From NCBI GenBank assembly GCA_000277445.1, contig AJWJ01000086.1:1-60505 (forward strand): a stretch of 60,505 bases of DNA, written 5' to 3'. Below the pieces are notes generated by a model. It did not search any database, was not told the origin of the DNA, and worked only from the letters and a program-made list of their open reading frames with translations. Origin of the DNA: Polysphondylium violaceum (taxonomy: Eukaryota > Evosea > Eumycetozoa > Dictyosteliales > Dictyosteliaceae). This document shows positions 36,501-48,604 of the stretch, one piece after another; within the stretch, counting starts at the first letter, position 1; each line of letters starts with the position of its first letter. The translations under genes and the position numbers were made by a program.

Positions 36501-37014
36501 TGCCTTTAGCAAAGAGTTTTCCATGCAACAAGAACAATTTAACAACACCAAAAACAATAGAAAATCTCAAAAACTCTCACCCGAAGAACAAATGGAAAAT
36601 ATGAGAGAGTCGTCGATTGCCCATCAAACTCACAATGCATTTTTAAATCTCCAAATCCAACGTTTGGAAACTGAAATGAGAACTCAAGAAAAGGTATACA
36701 ATGACACCATTCAAAGAATTAAAAAGGATTTACAAACTAGAAACCAACAAAACATTGCCTTTATGAAACAACAAGTGGGTGATGACATTGTCAAACAAAT
36801 GGAACAAAAAGAATCCTACACTGAAGCTTTGAAAAAGAAATACTTTGTCAGTTTGGTCGTAGCTGCTAAGCTCCAAAACGCCATGATGGGTAATATTTGT
36901 AATGTAGATGCTTATGAAATGTATGAGGAAGCCATAACTCAACATATCCTCGATGATCAACAATGGCCAAATTGGGTTGCTACCAATCTTCAAAAAATTG
37001 GCAAAAACCAATAA
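30551..37014 (+). CDS. unc104: Kinesin-3 Unc104/KIF1A homologue
   Basis: Exons 30551-30597, 30697-31215 and 31284-37014; 2098 residues. The motor (1 to about 355) has VKVAVRVRPFNSRE, the P-loop AYGQTGSGKSYS, switch I NATSSRSHAVF and switch II LVDLAGSERA, and ends in LRYADSAKKIK. An FHA domain follows (about 465-570; KIGRESDSDIILNG). Kinesin-3 middle regions are followed by a PH domain (about 1424-1525; GTLKKKSAFREEWKPRYFVFKK...WLLQAS). A Gln-rich coiled coil (about 1525-2050) then leads to a short Trp-containing end. Unc104 carries membrane organelles towards microtubule plus ends, and the PH domain binds phosphoinositides. Metazoan KIF1A ends with the PH domain; here some 570 residues follow it. 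Confidence 0.95.
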
Positions 37015-37107
37015 ATGATATAATAATAAATATATAATAAATAAATAACCAAAATAATAAAACAAGCAAAAATAATAATAATATTTTAATAAAAAGAGGT
37101 GTATATT

Positions 37108-38760
37108 TTAATCATTTCTTTCTTGAACGGATAATTTGCAATGTTTTGGTTTTAAACTCAAACCTAATACTCCAGTATCATCAACTGGTTTTCCATCAAA
37201 ACTAGAGAATTTAAATGATTTGATTATATTTCCAATATTTAAATATAACATATCATGAGCAAAACGCTGTCCAACACATGCTCTATAATTTTACTTAATT
37301 GTTAGTCAAATTATTCATTGAGAAAAGAGTATTCAAAATAAATACCTTGGACCATAAGAAAAAATACTATAGTTTACGCTTGATGCTGATTTAGTGAAAA
37401 ATCTTGAAGGATTAAATTCATTAGGATTATCCCAATATTTTTCAGAAAATGCAATTCCATAAAGATTGGGGATGACTTGACACTAGTGCGGTAAAAGGTT
37501 TTTTTTATATTAATTTTCCGAGTGAATTTTTTTAAAAAATTGTAACTTACATTCTTTGGAAATTTAATACCATCAATAACAATATCTTCTGAACCTATTC
37601 TTGGTACGCTTAGAGGAATCACAGGTCTAATTCTTTCTACCTCTTTGATAAATGCATTTAAAAAAGGTGTTGATATTCTATCAGCTAACTCTATTGGTCT
37701 ATCACATGCAATTTTTTTTAATTCTAGATATACTTCTTCTTGAATCTCTTGATAGTTTGCTAAATAGATAAATGACCAATTAATAATTCCTGCAGAAGTA
37801 TCGATAGCCCCAATAAATATATTGAATAACATTTCAACCACTTCTTTTTTCAAACTAGGTCTATCTAAATTTTCCCCAATTTTACCTATCATTGTATCCA
37901 TTAAATCTCTAGGATTCTCTATATACTCTGGTTTAAATGATTCAAAATGAAGGTCAAATTCTCTTTTCAAAAAAGAATCTATATAATCTCTGTCTTTGTT
38001 GAACCAATGATAATATTTTCTTAAAAAAGGTTGAAGTATAAAACAATAGTCTGATAGTTTGGCAGTTCCCAATTCTAATACTAAATTATTAAACGAGTCT
38101 GCAAGCTTTTTAAAAGTATCTAATGTTGTATCATAACCTCCATCTATGTTGAAGAATAGTTTAAAATTAATATCAACAATTAATTTATCAGAATAATAAT
38201 GAGGTTCAAAAGGTTCTTTGGTATCTGAAAACTCTTTAATAGTTTTCAAAAATTGACTATTAATGTTAGTCATAGCACTATAAACATTTTTTAATTTAAT
38301 TTTTGATAATGCACCTGCTATGATGATTCTTCTTCTTTTCCATTCGTTTTTATCAAGATTAAAAGGTAAACCATTAAAATTATGGCTAATATTTTCTATT
38401 GAAGGAATATCCGAATGATTTAGAAAATTATAATAATTTTCCACAAAAACTTTTTTTATTAAATCCAAATCATTAATTACGATTGTAAAATAATCGCCCA
38501 TCCATACTCTATAAACTGGTCCATATGTTTCATGATATTTGAGCAATACTTTGTGTGTATCATCTTTAATGGTATATAAATTGCCAATGATTGGCAAAAT
38601 ACTGGGTCCTTTAAGTTTTTTACATTGATAATTAACTATTTCTTTTTTCAACTGTTTACTAGTAAATAAACTTTTGTACTACATTAAATCAATTTAATAT
38701 TAAACTTACATAATCAAAGAAAATAAATCCAATGAAAAAAGCAAAAATATAATGAATCAT
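37108..38760 (-). CDS. Cytochrome P450 (tandem copy A)
   Basis: Four exons: 38760-38710, 38678-37551, 37482-37346 and 37282-37108; 496 residues. The 17-codon first exon encodes most of the ER membrane anchor (MIHYIFAFFIGFIFFDY). It is followed by the Pro-rich hinge KGPSILPIIGNL, I-helix GAIDTSAG, K-helix ExxR (KEVERIRP) and the haem loop FSYGPRACVGQRFA with Cys thiolate. The last intron interrupts the Arg codon of the haem motif. It is a microsomal monooxygenase of the dictyostelid CYP508-like type; the subfamily is my guess and the substrate is unknown. It is most like copy B next to it (shared FLNHSD, GLPFNLDK and ALSK segments). Confidence 0.9.
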
Positions 38761-38989
38761 TTTTAAAATAATACAATTACTTTTTCAAACCTTAAATAGT
38801 AGTTCTCAAACAGTGTCTTTAAATTTATTTATCGGTTCGATTTATTATTACGAATTAATACTCTAAAATAAATTTTTAAATTCAACCCTCCAATAAACAG
38901 ATAATAAAAAATGAAAGTGGTTTAGGAAAATTAATTTTAAAATATAATATTTTTAAAATTGGTTTTATCCCACTTGTGTTGAATTTAGT

Positions 38990-40562
38990 TTATTTCCTTT
39001 CTTCAATAGAAACAGTAAAATCAAATGGTCTGAAACTTAATCCAAGTTTACCCTCTTCACTTATTTTAGTACCATTTGGCTTTGATACTTTGTAGGATTT
39101 AATAATGTTACCAATTGATAAGAATAAAATATCCATAGCAAAGTGTTGCCCCACACACCCTCTAGGTCCATAACTAAACACAGAATAGTTTATGTGAGGA
39201 TTTAGAAATCTAGAAGGGTTGAATTCAGAGGGATTTGGGAAATATTTTTCACAATATCCAACACCATAAGTATTAGCAATAATATGAGTCTTTTTAAAGG
39301 AATTGAAATATTAGTAAAGTGTGTATAGTTAGTATTTTTAATTTCTACTTACATTCTTGGGGATAAAAATTCCATCAATTTCTACGTCATCTGTAGTTAA
39401 ACGAGGAATGTTGAAGGGGACAACAGGCTTAATTCTATTTAACTCTTTAATAAAAGCGTTTAGTAAAGGAGTCGAGTTTCTATCAGATGGTAATAATTCT
39501 CTATCTCCAATTACAGTTTTTAATTCTTGGTAAACCTCTTCTTGAATATCGGGATAGTTTGCTAAATAAAGATAAGCCCATTCTATTGTTCCAGCCGTAG
39601 TATCAATTGAAGCAATAAAAATATTAAACAATAACTCCAAAACCATTTTTTTGATATCATCACCTTCATAATGTTCTCCCATTTTAACAATTAATGTATC
39701 TAAGAAATCTCTTGGATCTTCGTTATATTCTGGTTTAAAAGTTTCAACATGTTCATTATATTCTCTTTCAATAAATTTATCTATAAAGTTCATATGCTTA
39801 TAGGTCCATTGATAATACTTTAGTAAAAGTGGTTGTAACATATAAACAAAATCTGATAATTTCCCTGTACCCAAGTCTACAACAATCTGATTGACTGCAT
39901 CGGAAAACTTTTGAAACTCTTTGGATTTTACATCATTTCTATCTGGATCAGAGTTGAAGAAAAGTTTAAAATTGATATCTGATAATAACTTATCAGAATG
40001 GTAATGTGGTTCAAAGGGCTCACCAGATATTGAATGTTGCTTCAAATTTTCTAGTAATTGTCCAATTATACTATTCATTGAATTGTAAACATTTCTTAGT
40101 TTTACTTTGGATAAAGCACCTGCAGTGATAACTCTTCTTTTTTTCCATTCACTTTTATCAAGATTAAAAGGTAAACCACCAAAATTATGACTAAAATATT
40201 GATTGGATGGTGTATCTGAGTGGTTTAAAAATACATATGCATTGTCAATATACATTTTTTTTATCATATCAATGTCTCTGACAACAATTGTAAAGTAATC
40301 ACCCATCCATATTCTATAAACGTCTCCATATTTTTCGTGGTATTTTAATAACACTTTATGACCTTTATCTCCAATTTGTATTAAATTTCCAACAATAGGT
40401 AATGGAGTTGGTCCTTTTAATTTAAAAGATATTTTATTTAAAGTTATAAATTTTTTAATCTAAACAAGAATTAGAATACTAGTTATGGTATTACCAAGGG
40501 TAAATACATACAGAATCTAAAACAAGATAACCAAATATTAGTATTACTATAACTAATATCAT
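38990..40562 (-). CDS. Cytochrome P450 (tandem copy B)
   Basis: Three exons: 40562-40512, 40459-39353 and 39289-38990; 485 residues. It shares the anchor exon of exactly 17 codons (MILVIVILIFGYLVLDS), the hinge GPTPLPIVGNL, I-helix ASIDTTAG, ExxR in KELNRIKP, and haem loop FSYGPRGCVGQHFA. Unlike copies A and C it has no intron in the haem region, so that intron was lost here or gained before and removed. It lies 229 bp upstream of copy A on the same strand. Microsomal monooxygenase, substrate unknown. Confidence 0.9.
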
Positions 40563-40936
40563 TTCTTTATTTTATAAAATAATATTGTTTTCAAAATGAA
40601 TCAAACTGAATTATATTTTTTTCTTCATCTTTTTTTTTTTTTTCTTCTTTTTATCTCCTATCTCTTAATTTTCTTCTTACTTGTTATCTAAAGAGAATTT
40701 TGTATTCTATTGTTTGAGGTGTTATAAATCCTTGCATAACTAAACCTTCTGTCAAATCGATTGTTAATTGTGCTATTATTTTGTTCAATTTTATTTTATC
40801 GTATCCAAATGAAAAAAAAATTTCAATTTACAACCACACCCACATTAAACTATTGTTTTGTGTTGATAGAATTTAATACATGTGTTGTATTTAAAAAACA
40901 TTTATTTTTTCCCACAGTAAATTTTAATTAGTTATA
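40563..40936. other. Spacer between P450 copies B and C
   Basis: 374 bp. Near 40,684-40,830 the minus strand has about 45 open codons ending in TPQTIEYKILFR and a stop, with no ATG. I do not recognise it; it may be a remnant exon or chance. The rest is AT-rich. Confidence 0.3.
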
Positions 40937-42592
40937 CTAATTTAAAATTCTTTCCTTAAGAGATACTTTAAATGATTGAGATACTTTTAATGTTAAACCC
41001 AAGTTACCTGAATCATCAATAGAGGCTCCATCTAATGTAGAAACTTTAAATGATTTAATTATACCTCCAATGGCCAAATATAAAATATCTTGGGCAATAA
41101 ATTGACCTCTGTAGACAGACAATATTAATATTTCAACAAGTGTTAAAAAAATAAATAAAAAATGATATCTTACACACAACTTCTTTTACCAATCCCAAAT
41201 ATTGAATAATCTAAATTAACATTCTTTGAATCTAAAAACCTTGAAGGATTAAACTCTCTAGGGTTATTCCAATATTTCTCTGAATGCGCAATTCCATAAA
41301 AATTTACAATTATCTGAGTCTAAATAGAGATGTTAGATATAGTTTCAAACTATTTAAACGATACAATATATATTTACATTTTTTGGTATAAAAACTCCAT
41401 CAATCTCAATATCTTCTGAACAAGTACGTGGTAAAAATGGTATGAGTGGTTTGATTCTTTGTAGCTCTTTAATAAATGCATTTAAATATGGAGTTGATAA
41501 TTTATCTGATAGAGATAACTTTCTATCCCCAATAACAGTCTCTAGTTCTTTGCACACTTGTTCTTGAATAATAGGGTTGTTGGCCAAATAAACAAAAGCC
41601 CATTCTATTAGACCAGTTGGGGAATCTATAGATGCAGCTAAAACATTAAAAACAAGGTCAACTACGATAGTTTTTACCTGATCTCTGCTATATTTTTCAT
41701 CCATTCTTCCAATAATTGTATCAATGAAATCTCTAGGATGGTCGATATGTTCTGGTTTAAATGATTTAATGTGCTCATCATACTCTTGATCTATAAAAGC
41801 CTCTATTTCAATACTATGTTTGTAAACATATTGATAATACTTAAGCAAGAAGGGTTGAAGTAAAAAGGAAAAGTCATACACTGTTGGAGCGCCTAAATCA
41901 ACGACTATTTGATTAAGAGAATCTGAAAACATTCTAAACCTTTTAGAATAGACATTATTTCTTCCTTCGACATTAAAACACATTTTAAAGCTCAAGTCTG
42001 TTATTAGCTTATCGGAAAAGTAATGAGGTTGGAATGGTTCGCCTGTACTTGAATGTTGTTTCATGCTTTGCAAAAACTCTTCAATTGAAGAGTCCATTAA
42101 ACTGTATAGATGTCTTGTCTTATTCTTTGATAAGGCAAATGTTGTAGCATTTCTTCTTTCTTTCCATTTGTCTGAATCCATAACAAAACCCAATCCCTCG
42201 AAATTATGACTAAAGTACTGAATAGAAGGGATATCTAGACGGTGTAAAAAGACACCGATATGTTCATTCAACATTTTCTTCAACAGATTGCTGTCATTGA
42301 TAACTGTGCAATGGTAGTCACCCATCCATAATCTATAAACTGGTCCATATTGTTTATGATACTTTAACAACGCCTCATGAGGCTTATCACCCAATTGATA
42401 TAAATTGCCCACAATGGGTAACGGAAATGGCCCTTTCGTACCAACACCTGACCTAAACACTAACCTGCATCGTCTCGCCTTAATAAAAAGAGTTTGATTA
42501 ATCTTTCAATCAAAAAAGTATTTTTTTCCTTTTTTACCTACATAATCAAGAACTATATATCCTAATATCAGTAAAACTATAACCAACAACAT
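40937..42592 (-). CDS. Cytochrome P450 (tandem copy C, altered I-helix)
   Basis: Four exons: 42592-42542, 42478-41378, 41319-41174 and 41108-40937; 489 residues. The anchor exon is again 17 codons (MLLVIVLLILGYIVLDY). The hinge is KGPFPLPIVGNL, ExxR is in KELQRIKP, and the haem loop is FGIGKRSCVGQFIA, again split by an intron inside the motif as in copy A. The I-helix reads ASIDSPTG: the usual Thr after Asp is Ser and the next residue is Pro, which would disturb the oxygen-activating acid-alcohol pair. This is the most divergent copy. Its catalysis may be unusual or weak; it looks otherwise intact. Confidence 0.88.
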
Positions 42593-43025
42593 TTTAAACT
42601 TTCAAAGGCAATCAATAAACAAACCACAATGAAATTAAAAATAACATTTTGTTTTTTCAAATTATTAACCCCCTCAGAAAAAGTTTTTGTTAGGGTAATT
42701 GGTGCACCATTCTGACTCTGTCATTGCCAATGTCGAGTCTCTGAAGCATAAAATTATATCAAAAACAAAGACTTAAACTCTTATCTCTGAATTAAAGTAG
42801 TGAAACAAGAGGGTAGAAGGATACTATTCTTTTATGGATCCTATTAAAAGCTCAACCAATCCATTTTTACAAAAAATTGTTTTGCCAAAGAGCGGAGGTG
42901 ACTTTTTCAACTTGGTCTTTGCCAGGAAGGATGCAACACGTGTTGCTCTATGATATAACAATAAATATATAAAATATTTATTTCTCTCATATTCCTTTTC
43001 TAATGAATGAATAAGTATGTATGAT
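42593..43025. other. Spacer between P450 copy C and NUBPL
   Basis: 433 bp, the promoter of copy C and 3' flank of NUBPL. A 39-codon ATG frame on the + strand at about 42,835-42,954 (MDPIKSSTNPFLQKIVLPKS...) has a less AT-rich sequence than normal spacer. I do not recognise it. It could be a relic. Confidence 0.3.
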
Positions 43026-44321
43026 TTACATAATGACAATATTTGGCGAGTGTGGTTTGGTTGAACTTAGTTGGTTAATAATTTCTTGCGATATATCTTT
43101 GTATATCTATTCAAAATTTAAAAAAAAGTGAATTAGTAATTTTGAATTGAATACGAAACAAACAAAAACAATGTGTTCTTGATTATTAAAATTAAGAAGA
43201 AATATTTACTTTTGCTTGTGGAGAATTTGGTTGAGTAACAGTAATTGGTTTTCCTGCGTCTGAAGTTTCTCGTATCTCCAAATGAATAGGAACATCACCT
43301 AAATATTTAATATCCATTTTCTCTGCTGTTTTCTTTGCACCCAAACTACCAAATATAGGTGTAATATGCTGACAATTTGGACAATTAAAATGGCTCATAT
43401 TCTCAACAATACCTAATATCTGTGATATTGTTTATAATGAATGTATTAATATGGGCTTAATAAATTAATAAAAAAATTAAAAATACATACAGGAACATCA
43501 ACTTTTTTAAACATATTTACACCTCTAACAACATCGGCGAGGGCTACATCTTGAGGTGTTGAGATAATAACAGCACCTGATAAAGGTACACGTTGACAAA
43601 TAGTGAGAATGGCATCACCTGTGCCTGGTGGTAAATCTACTACCAATATATCCAATTCTCCCCAATCAACTTGTCTAATGAGTTTTTCGAGACCAGACAT
43701 GACCATGGGACCTCTCCAAACGATGGGATCGTCTTCCTCTGTGAGGAAACCCATAGACATGCATTTGATACCATAGTTTACCAATGGGATCATTTGATTT
43801 GAGTCATTTAATGCTGGCCTTTGGTTCTTGAGATCCATCATTGTAGGCAAAGAAGGACCAAATACATCTGCATCTAATATACCCACCGATTGACCTAAAC
43901 TCGATAACCCCAATGCTATATTTACAGCAGATGTTGATTTGCCCACTCCTCCTTTAGCCGAAGAAACTGCAATGATTTTTTTTACCCCCTCTATCGCCTG
44001 CGAAGGTGGCGGGCCTCTGTGCGAGTGGTGATGACCACCCCCATGAAACCTCTTTGTATAATTATAGCCATTACTATTGTGTGGTGTTAAAAGTATATTG
44101 TGTGTGTTGTTATTGCTGCTATGTTTGGTGTATAATGTCTGTTGATGCGTGAGTGGACGGTGCTGTTGCAGTGGTGAATATATATTTGGAAATGCACCAC
44201 TGACATGAATACTATCAACACTACAACAATCAGAGGTAGGATTTCTTAAACTTTTTACACCTCTGAAAAAGGCAACAACCCCACTTTCAACACACTGTAA
44301 TGCAGTTTTATTCATTATCAT
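43026..44321 (-). CDS. nubpl: Mitochondrial Fe-S protein NUBPL/IND1
   Basis: Exons 44321-43491, 43419-43210 and 43106-43026; 373 residues. A long His/Asn-rich mitochondrial leader (about 115 residues) is followed by a Mrp/NBP35-type P-loop ATPase: [12 protein letters not shown] (deviant Walker A), [44 protein letters not shown]. Exon 2 carries [17 protein letters not shown] with the CxxC that bridges the 4Fe-4S cluster, then [23 protein letters not shown] delivers Fe-S clusters to respiratory complex I. Start chosen at the first in-frame ATG; two more Met codons follow within 10 codons. Confidence 0.93.
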
Positions 44322-44741
44322 TGTGTTTGATCTATGCAATATATGAGGGGTAGGTGCAATGTTTTTTTGATTTTTTTTTTTTTCATATTTCTATCAAAAA
44401 TCACAAAAAATGTGATCTCTCTCAGAAAACCCACTTTTTTAGTAAATTTTATCAAAAAACGATCATTCTTTTTTTCTCATCTAATCACCCCCGCTCTCAC
44501 CCCCACATCACCCACAAACTCCTTTTATAAATACACCCACTCACACTCACATACATTCATTATTTATACATCAAATATATACACAAATCACAAGTCGAAT
44601 TTATAAAGTGGTGCTGTTTGATTTAATTTTATATTTTTAGTTTCAATTTTTAATTCAACTATTTGTGTGTATACTTTCTTTTTCTTTTGATTTTCTTGTT
44701 TTCCATATACTCTCTTTCCTATATATAATATAATAATAATA
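44322..44741. other. Divergent promoter region, NUBPL/ankyrin-KH
   Basis: 420 bp, T-rich with a CACTCACACTCACA stretch near 44,536. No RNA or coding feature is recognised. Confidence 0.4.
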
Positions 44742-45922
44742 ATGGTTGATGATATGACTACGACTACTACCACTACCACCACAACAACTCCTATGAGCGA
44801 TGCAAATGAAAAGGAACAATTTGAAATTCAAGAACAACAATTACTCAATGGTGGCGTAATGAAAACTGCTGCAGAACAAGGTGATTTTGACTTACTCAAA
44901 CTTTATATTGAAGCCAAATCAATTTCACCCGATCAACAAGATATGTTTGGTGATACAGCCCTCCATGGTGCCGTTGCCAAAGGTAGATTATGTATGTAGA
45001 GATAACAACAGACAAAAATATATTTGTATCGTATTTGTGTATTAACATACAATCGTTATCCCTTACCTATATAGCAATTGTTGAATATTTATTGAAAAAG
45101 AAAGCCAATCCAAATATATTAAATAAAGTAGGATCAACACCATTACACAAATCGGTTACAATTCAACAAGGCATCATTCCAGCTCATCAACACTACCAAA
45201 TCATTGAAATTTTATTAAAAAATGGCGCAGATCCAACCATCAAGAATATGGCAGGACTCATTCCTGAGCAAATGACCAACACCACCAGAATCAAGGAAAT
45301 TCTTCAAGGCGACGAAGCAGTCACCATTCAAGTATCAGTTGTAAAGACATCACACGGTAAGGTTATTGGTAAAGGTGGCAAGAATCTCAAGGATCTCAGA
45401 GAACTCACCAACACACAAATCACCGTCCCCGAGCCAAAGACCACCAACAAAAACATCACCATCAAGGGCAGAAAAGAAGACGTCGAGAAGGCACGTGCAA
45501 TGATCCTTGAGCTCGTCACACCCAAGGAAGAAGAAATCACCGAGGAGGAGAAAAAGGAGCAAGAAGAGATTGAAGTTTTAAATTGTAAGAGTATTCCCAA
45601 AGAAAAACATAAACTTATCATTGGTACCGGTGGTAAGACCATCAAACACCTCAGAAATGAATTCAACGTCAAAATTGAAATTCCGCAAAGTGATAATCCA
45701 GACTCTACCATTTCCATCACTGGTAAAGTCCCTGATATAATGGCTGCCATGAAATATATTAATGAAAGTGTTCTAAAGAAACCATTAAATAATAATCAAA
45801 ATAATAATAATAATAATAATAACAATGGTAATTTTAGAGGCAATGGTAATGGCAATGGCAATGGTAATGGTAATAGAGAAAGAAAAGAAAAATCTGTTTC
45901 CTCTGCTGTCAAAACCAATTAA
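44742..45922 (+). CDS. Ankyrin-repeat and double KH-domain protein
   Basis: Exons 44742-44991 and 45075-45922; 365 residues. A Thr run (TTTTTTTTTTT) opens the protein. Ankyrin repeats follow (about 40-150: MKTAAEQGDFDLLKLYIE, GDTALHGAVAKGRLSIVEYLL, GSTPLHKSV, IIEILLKNGADPTIKN). Two KH RNA-binding domains come next, each with an intact GxxG loop (GKVIGKGGKNLKDL; KLIIGTGGKTIKHL). The tail is an Asn run and GNGNGN repeat with RERKEK. It is probably a cytoplasmic RNA-binding adaptor; the RNA target is unknown. The intron splits the ankyrin region and the joint rebuilds a Ser codon. Confidence 0.88.
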
Positions 45923-46918
45923 TATTGTGTTGTTTTTCCTATAAACAAAAAAAAAAAGATACATATAAATAGCAAGCTATTTTCCTAAAAAGTTAAAGTT
46001 TTTTTTTTTTTTTTCAAAGAATCTTTTTTTACGTAATAAATATCTGTATACTTTGCTCAAGTAAATTCACTTTTATAACTTTAATGCTGAATAGTTATCA
46101 GTGAAGATTATAGATTTAAATTAATATTTTAATGGTTGAATTAAAACTTTCAACTAATGAAGTTGAGTAAAAGTTTGATCTTTCATCTAACTTCCGACCC
46201 TTCGCTACTGGGAGTAGTGCCTTCTTAAATTCTCAATGATCTTGATTTGAATTACTGTAATTATTCTCATCCTTTTATCTCTTAAAAGTGAAATAGATAA
46301 AAGGATGAGAATAAAGAAATATATTATCTATTTCCCAATATTTCGACAATCAATATCATTAAAAATTTAACCTTGATATGATTTCATATTCTAATAATTG
46401 TTTACCATCCATTGGAATTTTAAAGTTTGACTAAACCTGATGGGTGGGTGGTACAAGTAAATTTTATTAGCACTACCCGAATGTCCTTCTTAACCTGTAA
46501 TATCAGCAATATGATACAGCGCGCTATTCATGTTGGGATTTTTTTGATGAAAAAAAAAAATAAAAAAAAAAAATAAAAAAAAAAGAGAGAAGGACTAAAA
46601 TCATTATTTTATGATCATGTGATCCGGTAATCACAGGGTTACATATTTGAAAACACACCATAAGAATTGTAATAAAGAAATAATAGGAAAAAACAAATAA
46701 TATTAATGCACGGGTAATAGTAATTCAGAATGAAGTTCAAAATTTACAAATATGAAAAAAATAAAAAAATTATAAAAAATTTTTTCAAATTTCCTCACGC
46801 TCTTGAAATCACACTAGTTTTTTTTTTTAAAAAAATTTTATTCTAATTAGGTTTCATCATATATCATTACTATTCATTTTTTGATTGAATCGAAAAATAT
46901 AGATTTTGACACACCATC
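45923..46918. other. Gene-free region with a strong hairpin
   Basis: Nearly 1 kb between the ankyrin-KH gene and PCCB. It contains a perfect 20-bp inverted repeat (listed separately), smaller dyads nearby (TCAACT/AGTTGA at about 46,152-46,170; CTACT-GGG-AGTAG at about 46,205-46,218; GTGAT/ATCAC near 46,619) and A-rich runs at 46,550-46,583. No coding frame is recognised. Confidence 0.5.
46261..46314. repeat. Perfect 20-bp inverted repeat (hairpin)
   Basis: Arms 46261-46280 and 46295-46314 are exact reverse complements (TTATTCTCATCCTTTTATCT and its complement) around a 14-base loop. The transcript would form an uninterrupted 20-bp stem. It could be a small-RNA precursor, a transcription end hairpin or a miniature-element remnant. 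Confidence 0.85.
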
Positions 46919-48604
46919 ATGTTATCGAGAGGATTAATCAGATCGATCTACAACAGTAGATCAGTTTTACGTAACAGTGCCACTGCTTCGTTGTTAAAGA
47001 ACAACAACAACAAGAGTAACAATGTCGTCAGATCATTCAGCACTGGCGCCCCCATGACTGCACCACCCACTTCCTATGTCTATGAATCACAGTTGGACAG
47101 AGTGATGGGCAGAATCCAAGAAGAGACAGAGAGAGCCGCCTTGGGTGGAGGCGAAAAGAGAATTCAAGTTCAACATTCAAAGGGTAAATTATTGGCTCGT
47201 GAGAGATTGGATTTGTTGTTGGACGAGGGATCATTTAGAGAGTATGATATGTTGGTCACTCACAGATGTCAAGATTTCAATATGGAAAAGGTTCCAGGCG
47301 ATGGTGTTGTAACCGGCCACGGTACCATCAATGGTAAATTGGTGTTTGTCTTCAGTCAAGATTCCACCGTCAACGGTGGTTCTCTCTCTGAAGCTCACGC
47401 CGAAAAGATTTGCAAGATTATGGACAAGGCCATGCTTGTTGGTGCCCCAGTCATTGGTTTAAATGACTCTGGTGGTGCTCGTATTCAAGAAGGTATTGCC
47501 TCTCTCGCTGGTTATGCCGAAGTTTTCCAAAGAAACGTAAATGCCTCTGGTGTCATTCCACAAATCTCTGTTATTATGGGTCCATGTGCTGGTGGTGCTG
47601 TATATTCTCCAGCCATCACTGATTTCACTTTTATGGTCAAAGATACCTCTTATCTCTTTGTCACTGGTCCAGATGTCGTCAAATCTGTCACCAACCAAGA
47701 AATCACCCAAGAAGGTTTGGGTGGCTCCAAGGTTCACACCACCAAATCTGGTGTTGCCCATCTTGCCTTTGAAAACGATATTGAAGCCCTCAAAAAGGTT
47801 AGAGAATTTGTCACTCTCTTGCCATCAAATGCCAACGATACCGCTGTTCGTGACTCTTTTGATAGCGCATCTCGTGAAGATCCAGTTTTGGACCAAATTA
47901 TTCCAGACGATCCAAACAAACCATACGATATGCTCGAAGTCATTCACAGAGTCGTTGATGAAGGTGATTTCTTTGAAATTCAACCAACCTATGCCAAAAA
48001 TATTTTAGTAGGTTTTGCCCGTATGGAAGGTAGAACTGTTGGTATCGTTGCCAATCAACCAAAGGAATTGGCTGGTTGTCTCGATATCGATGCCTCTGTT
48101 AAAGCTGCCCGTTTTGTTCGTTTCTGTGATTGTTTTAATATTCCATTGATTACATTTGTTGATGTTCCAGGTTTCCTTCCAGGTACCAATCAAGAACACA
48201 ACGGTATCATTCGTCACGGTGCCAAGTTACTCTTTGCCTATGCCGAAGCCACCGTTCCAAAGATTGCCATCATCACTCGTAAGGCTTATGGTGGTGCTTA
48301 TGATGTCATGTCTTCCAAACATCTCCGTGGTGATTCAAATTACTCTTGGCCATCTGGTCAAGTCGCCGTCATGGGTTCCAAAGGTGCCGTAGAAATTATT
48401 TTCCGTGGTAAAGGTGACATTGCTGAACAAGAAAAGATTTATAACGACAAATTTGCCAATCCACTCCCAGCCGCCCGTAGAGGTTTTATTGATGACATTA
48501 TCCCACCAAGATTGACTAGACAAATTATTTGTGAAGATTTAGAAATGTTAAAATCAAAGAAATTATCTAATCCACCAAAGAAACATTGTAATGTACCATT
48601 ATAA
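46919..48604 (+). CDS. pccB: Propionyl-CoA carboxylase beta subunit
   Basis: 561 residues, one exon. A mitochondrial leader (about 40 residues) precedes the carboxyltransferase: [56 protein letters not shown] with the N-half oxyanion glycines, then the C half with [45 protein letters not shown], and the C-terminal [10 protein letters not shown]. It transfers CO2 from carboxybiotin on the alpha subunit to propionyl-CoA, giving methylmalonyl-CoA, in breakdown of odd-chain lipids and branched amino acids. Length and ends match PCCB. The codon use is strongly biased (GGT, GCC, ATT/ATC), as in well expressed genes. Confidence 0.95.
   Translation: MLSRGLIRSIYNSRSVLRNSATASLLKNNNNKSNNVVRSFSTGAPMTAPPTSYVYESQLDRVMGRIQEETERAALGGGEKRIQVQHSKGKLLARERLDLLLDEGSFREYDMLVTHRCQDFNMEKVPGDGVVTGHGTINGKLVFVFSQDSTVNGGSLSEAHAEKICKIMDKAMLVGAPVIGLNDSGGARIQEGIASLAGYAEVFQRNVNASGVIPQISVIMGPCAGGAVYSPAITDFTFMVKDTSYLFVTGPDVVKSVTNQEITQEGLGGSKVHTTKSGVAHLAFENDIEALKKVREFVTLLPSNANDTAVRDSFDSASREDPVLDQIIPDDPNKPYDMLEVIHRVVDEGDFFEIQPTYAKNILVGFARMEGRTVGIVANQPKELAGCLDIDASVKAARFVRFCDCFNIPLITFVDVPGFLPGTNQEHNGIIRHGAKLLFAYAEATVPKIAIITRKAYGGAYDVMSSKHLRGDSNYSWPSGQVAVMGSKGAVEIIFRGKGDIAEQEKIYNDKFANPLPAARRGFIDDIIPPRLTRQIICEDLEMLKSKKLSNPPKKHCNVPL

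Noticed and set aside
46196-46222. Possible tRNA-like hairpin (CTACT-GGG-AGTAG)
   Set aside because: No A or B box and no cloverleaf could be drawn around it.
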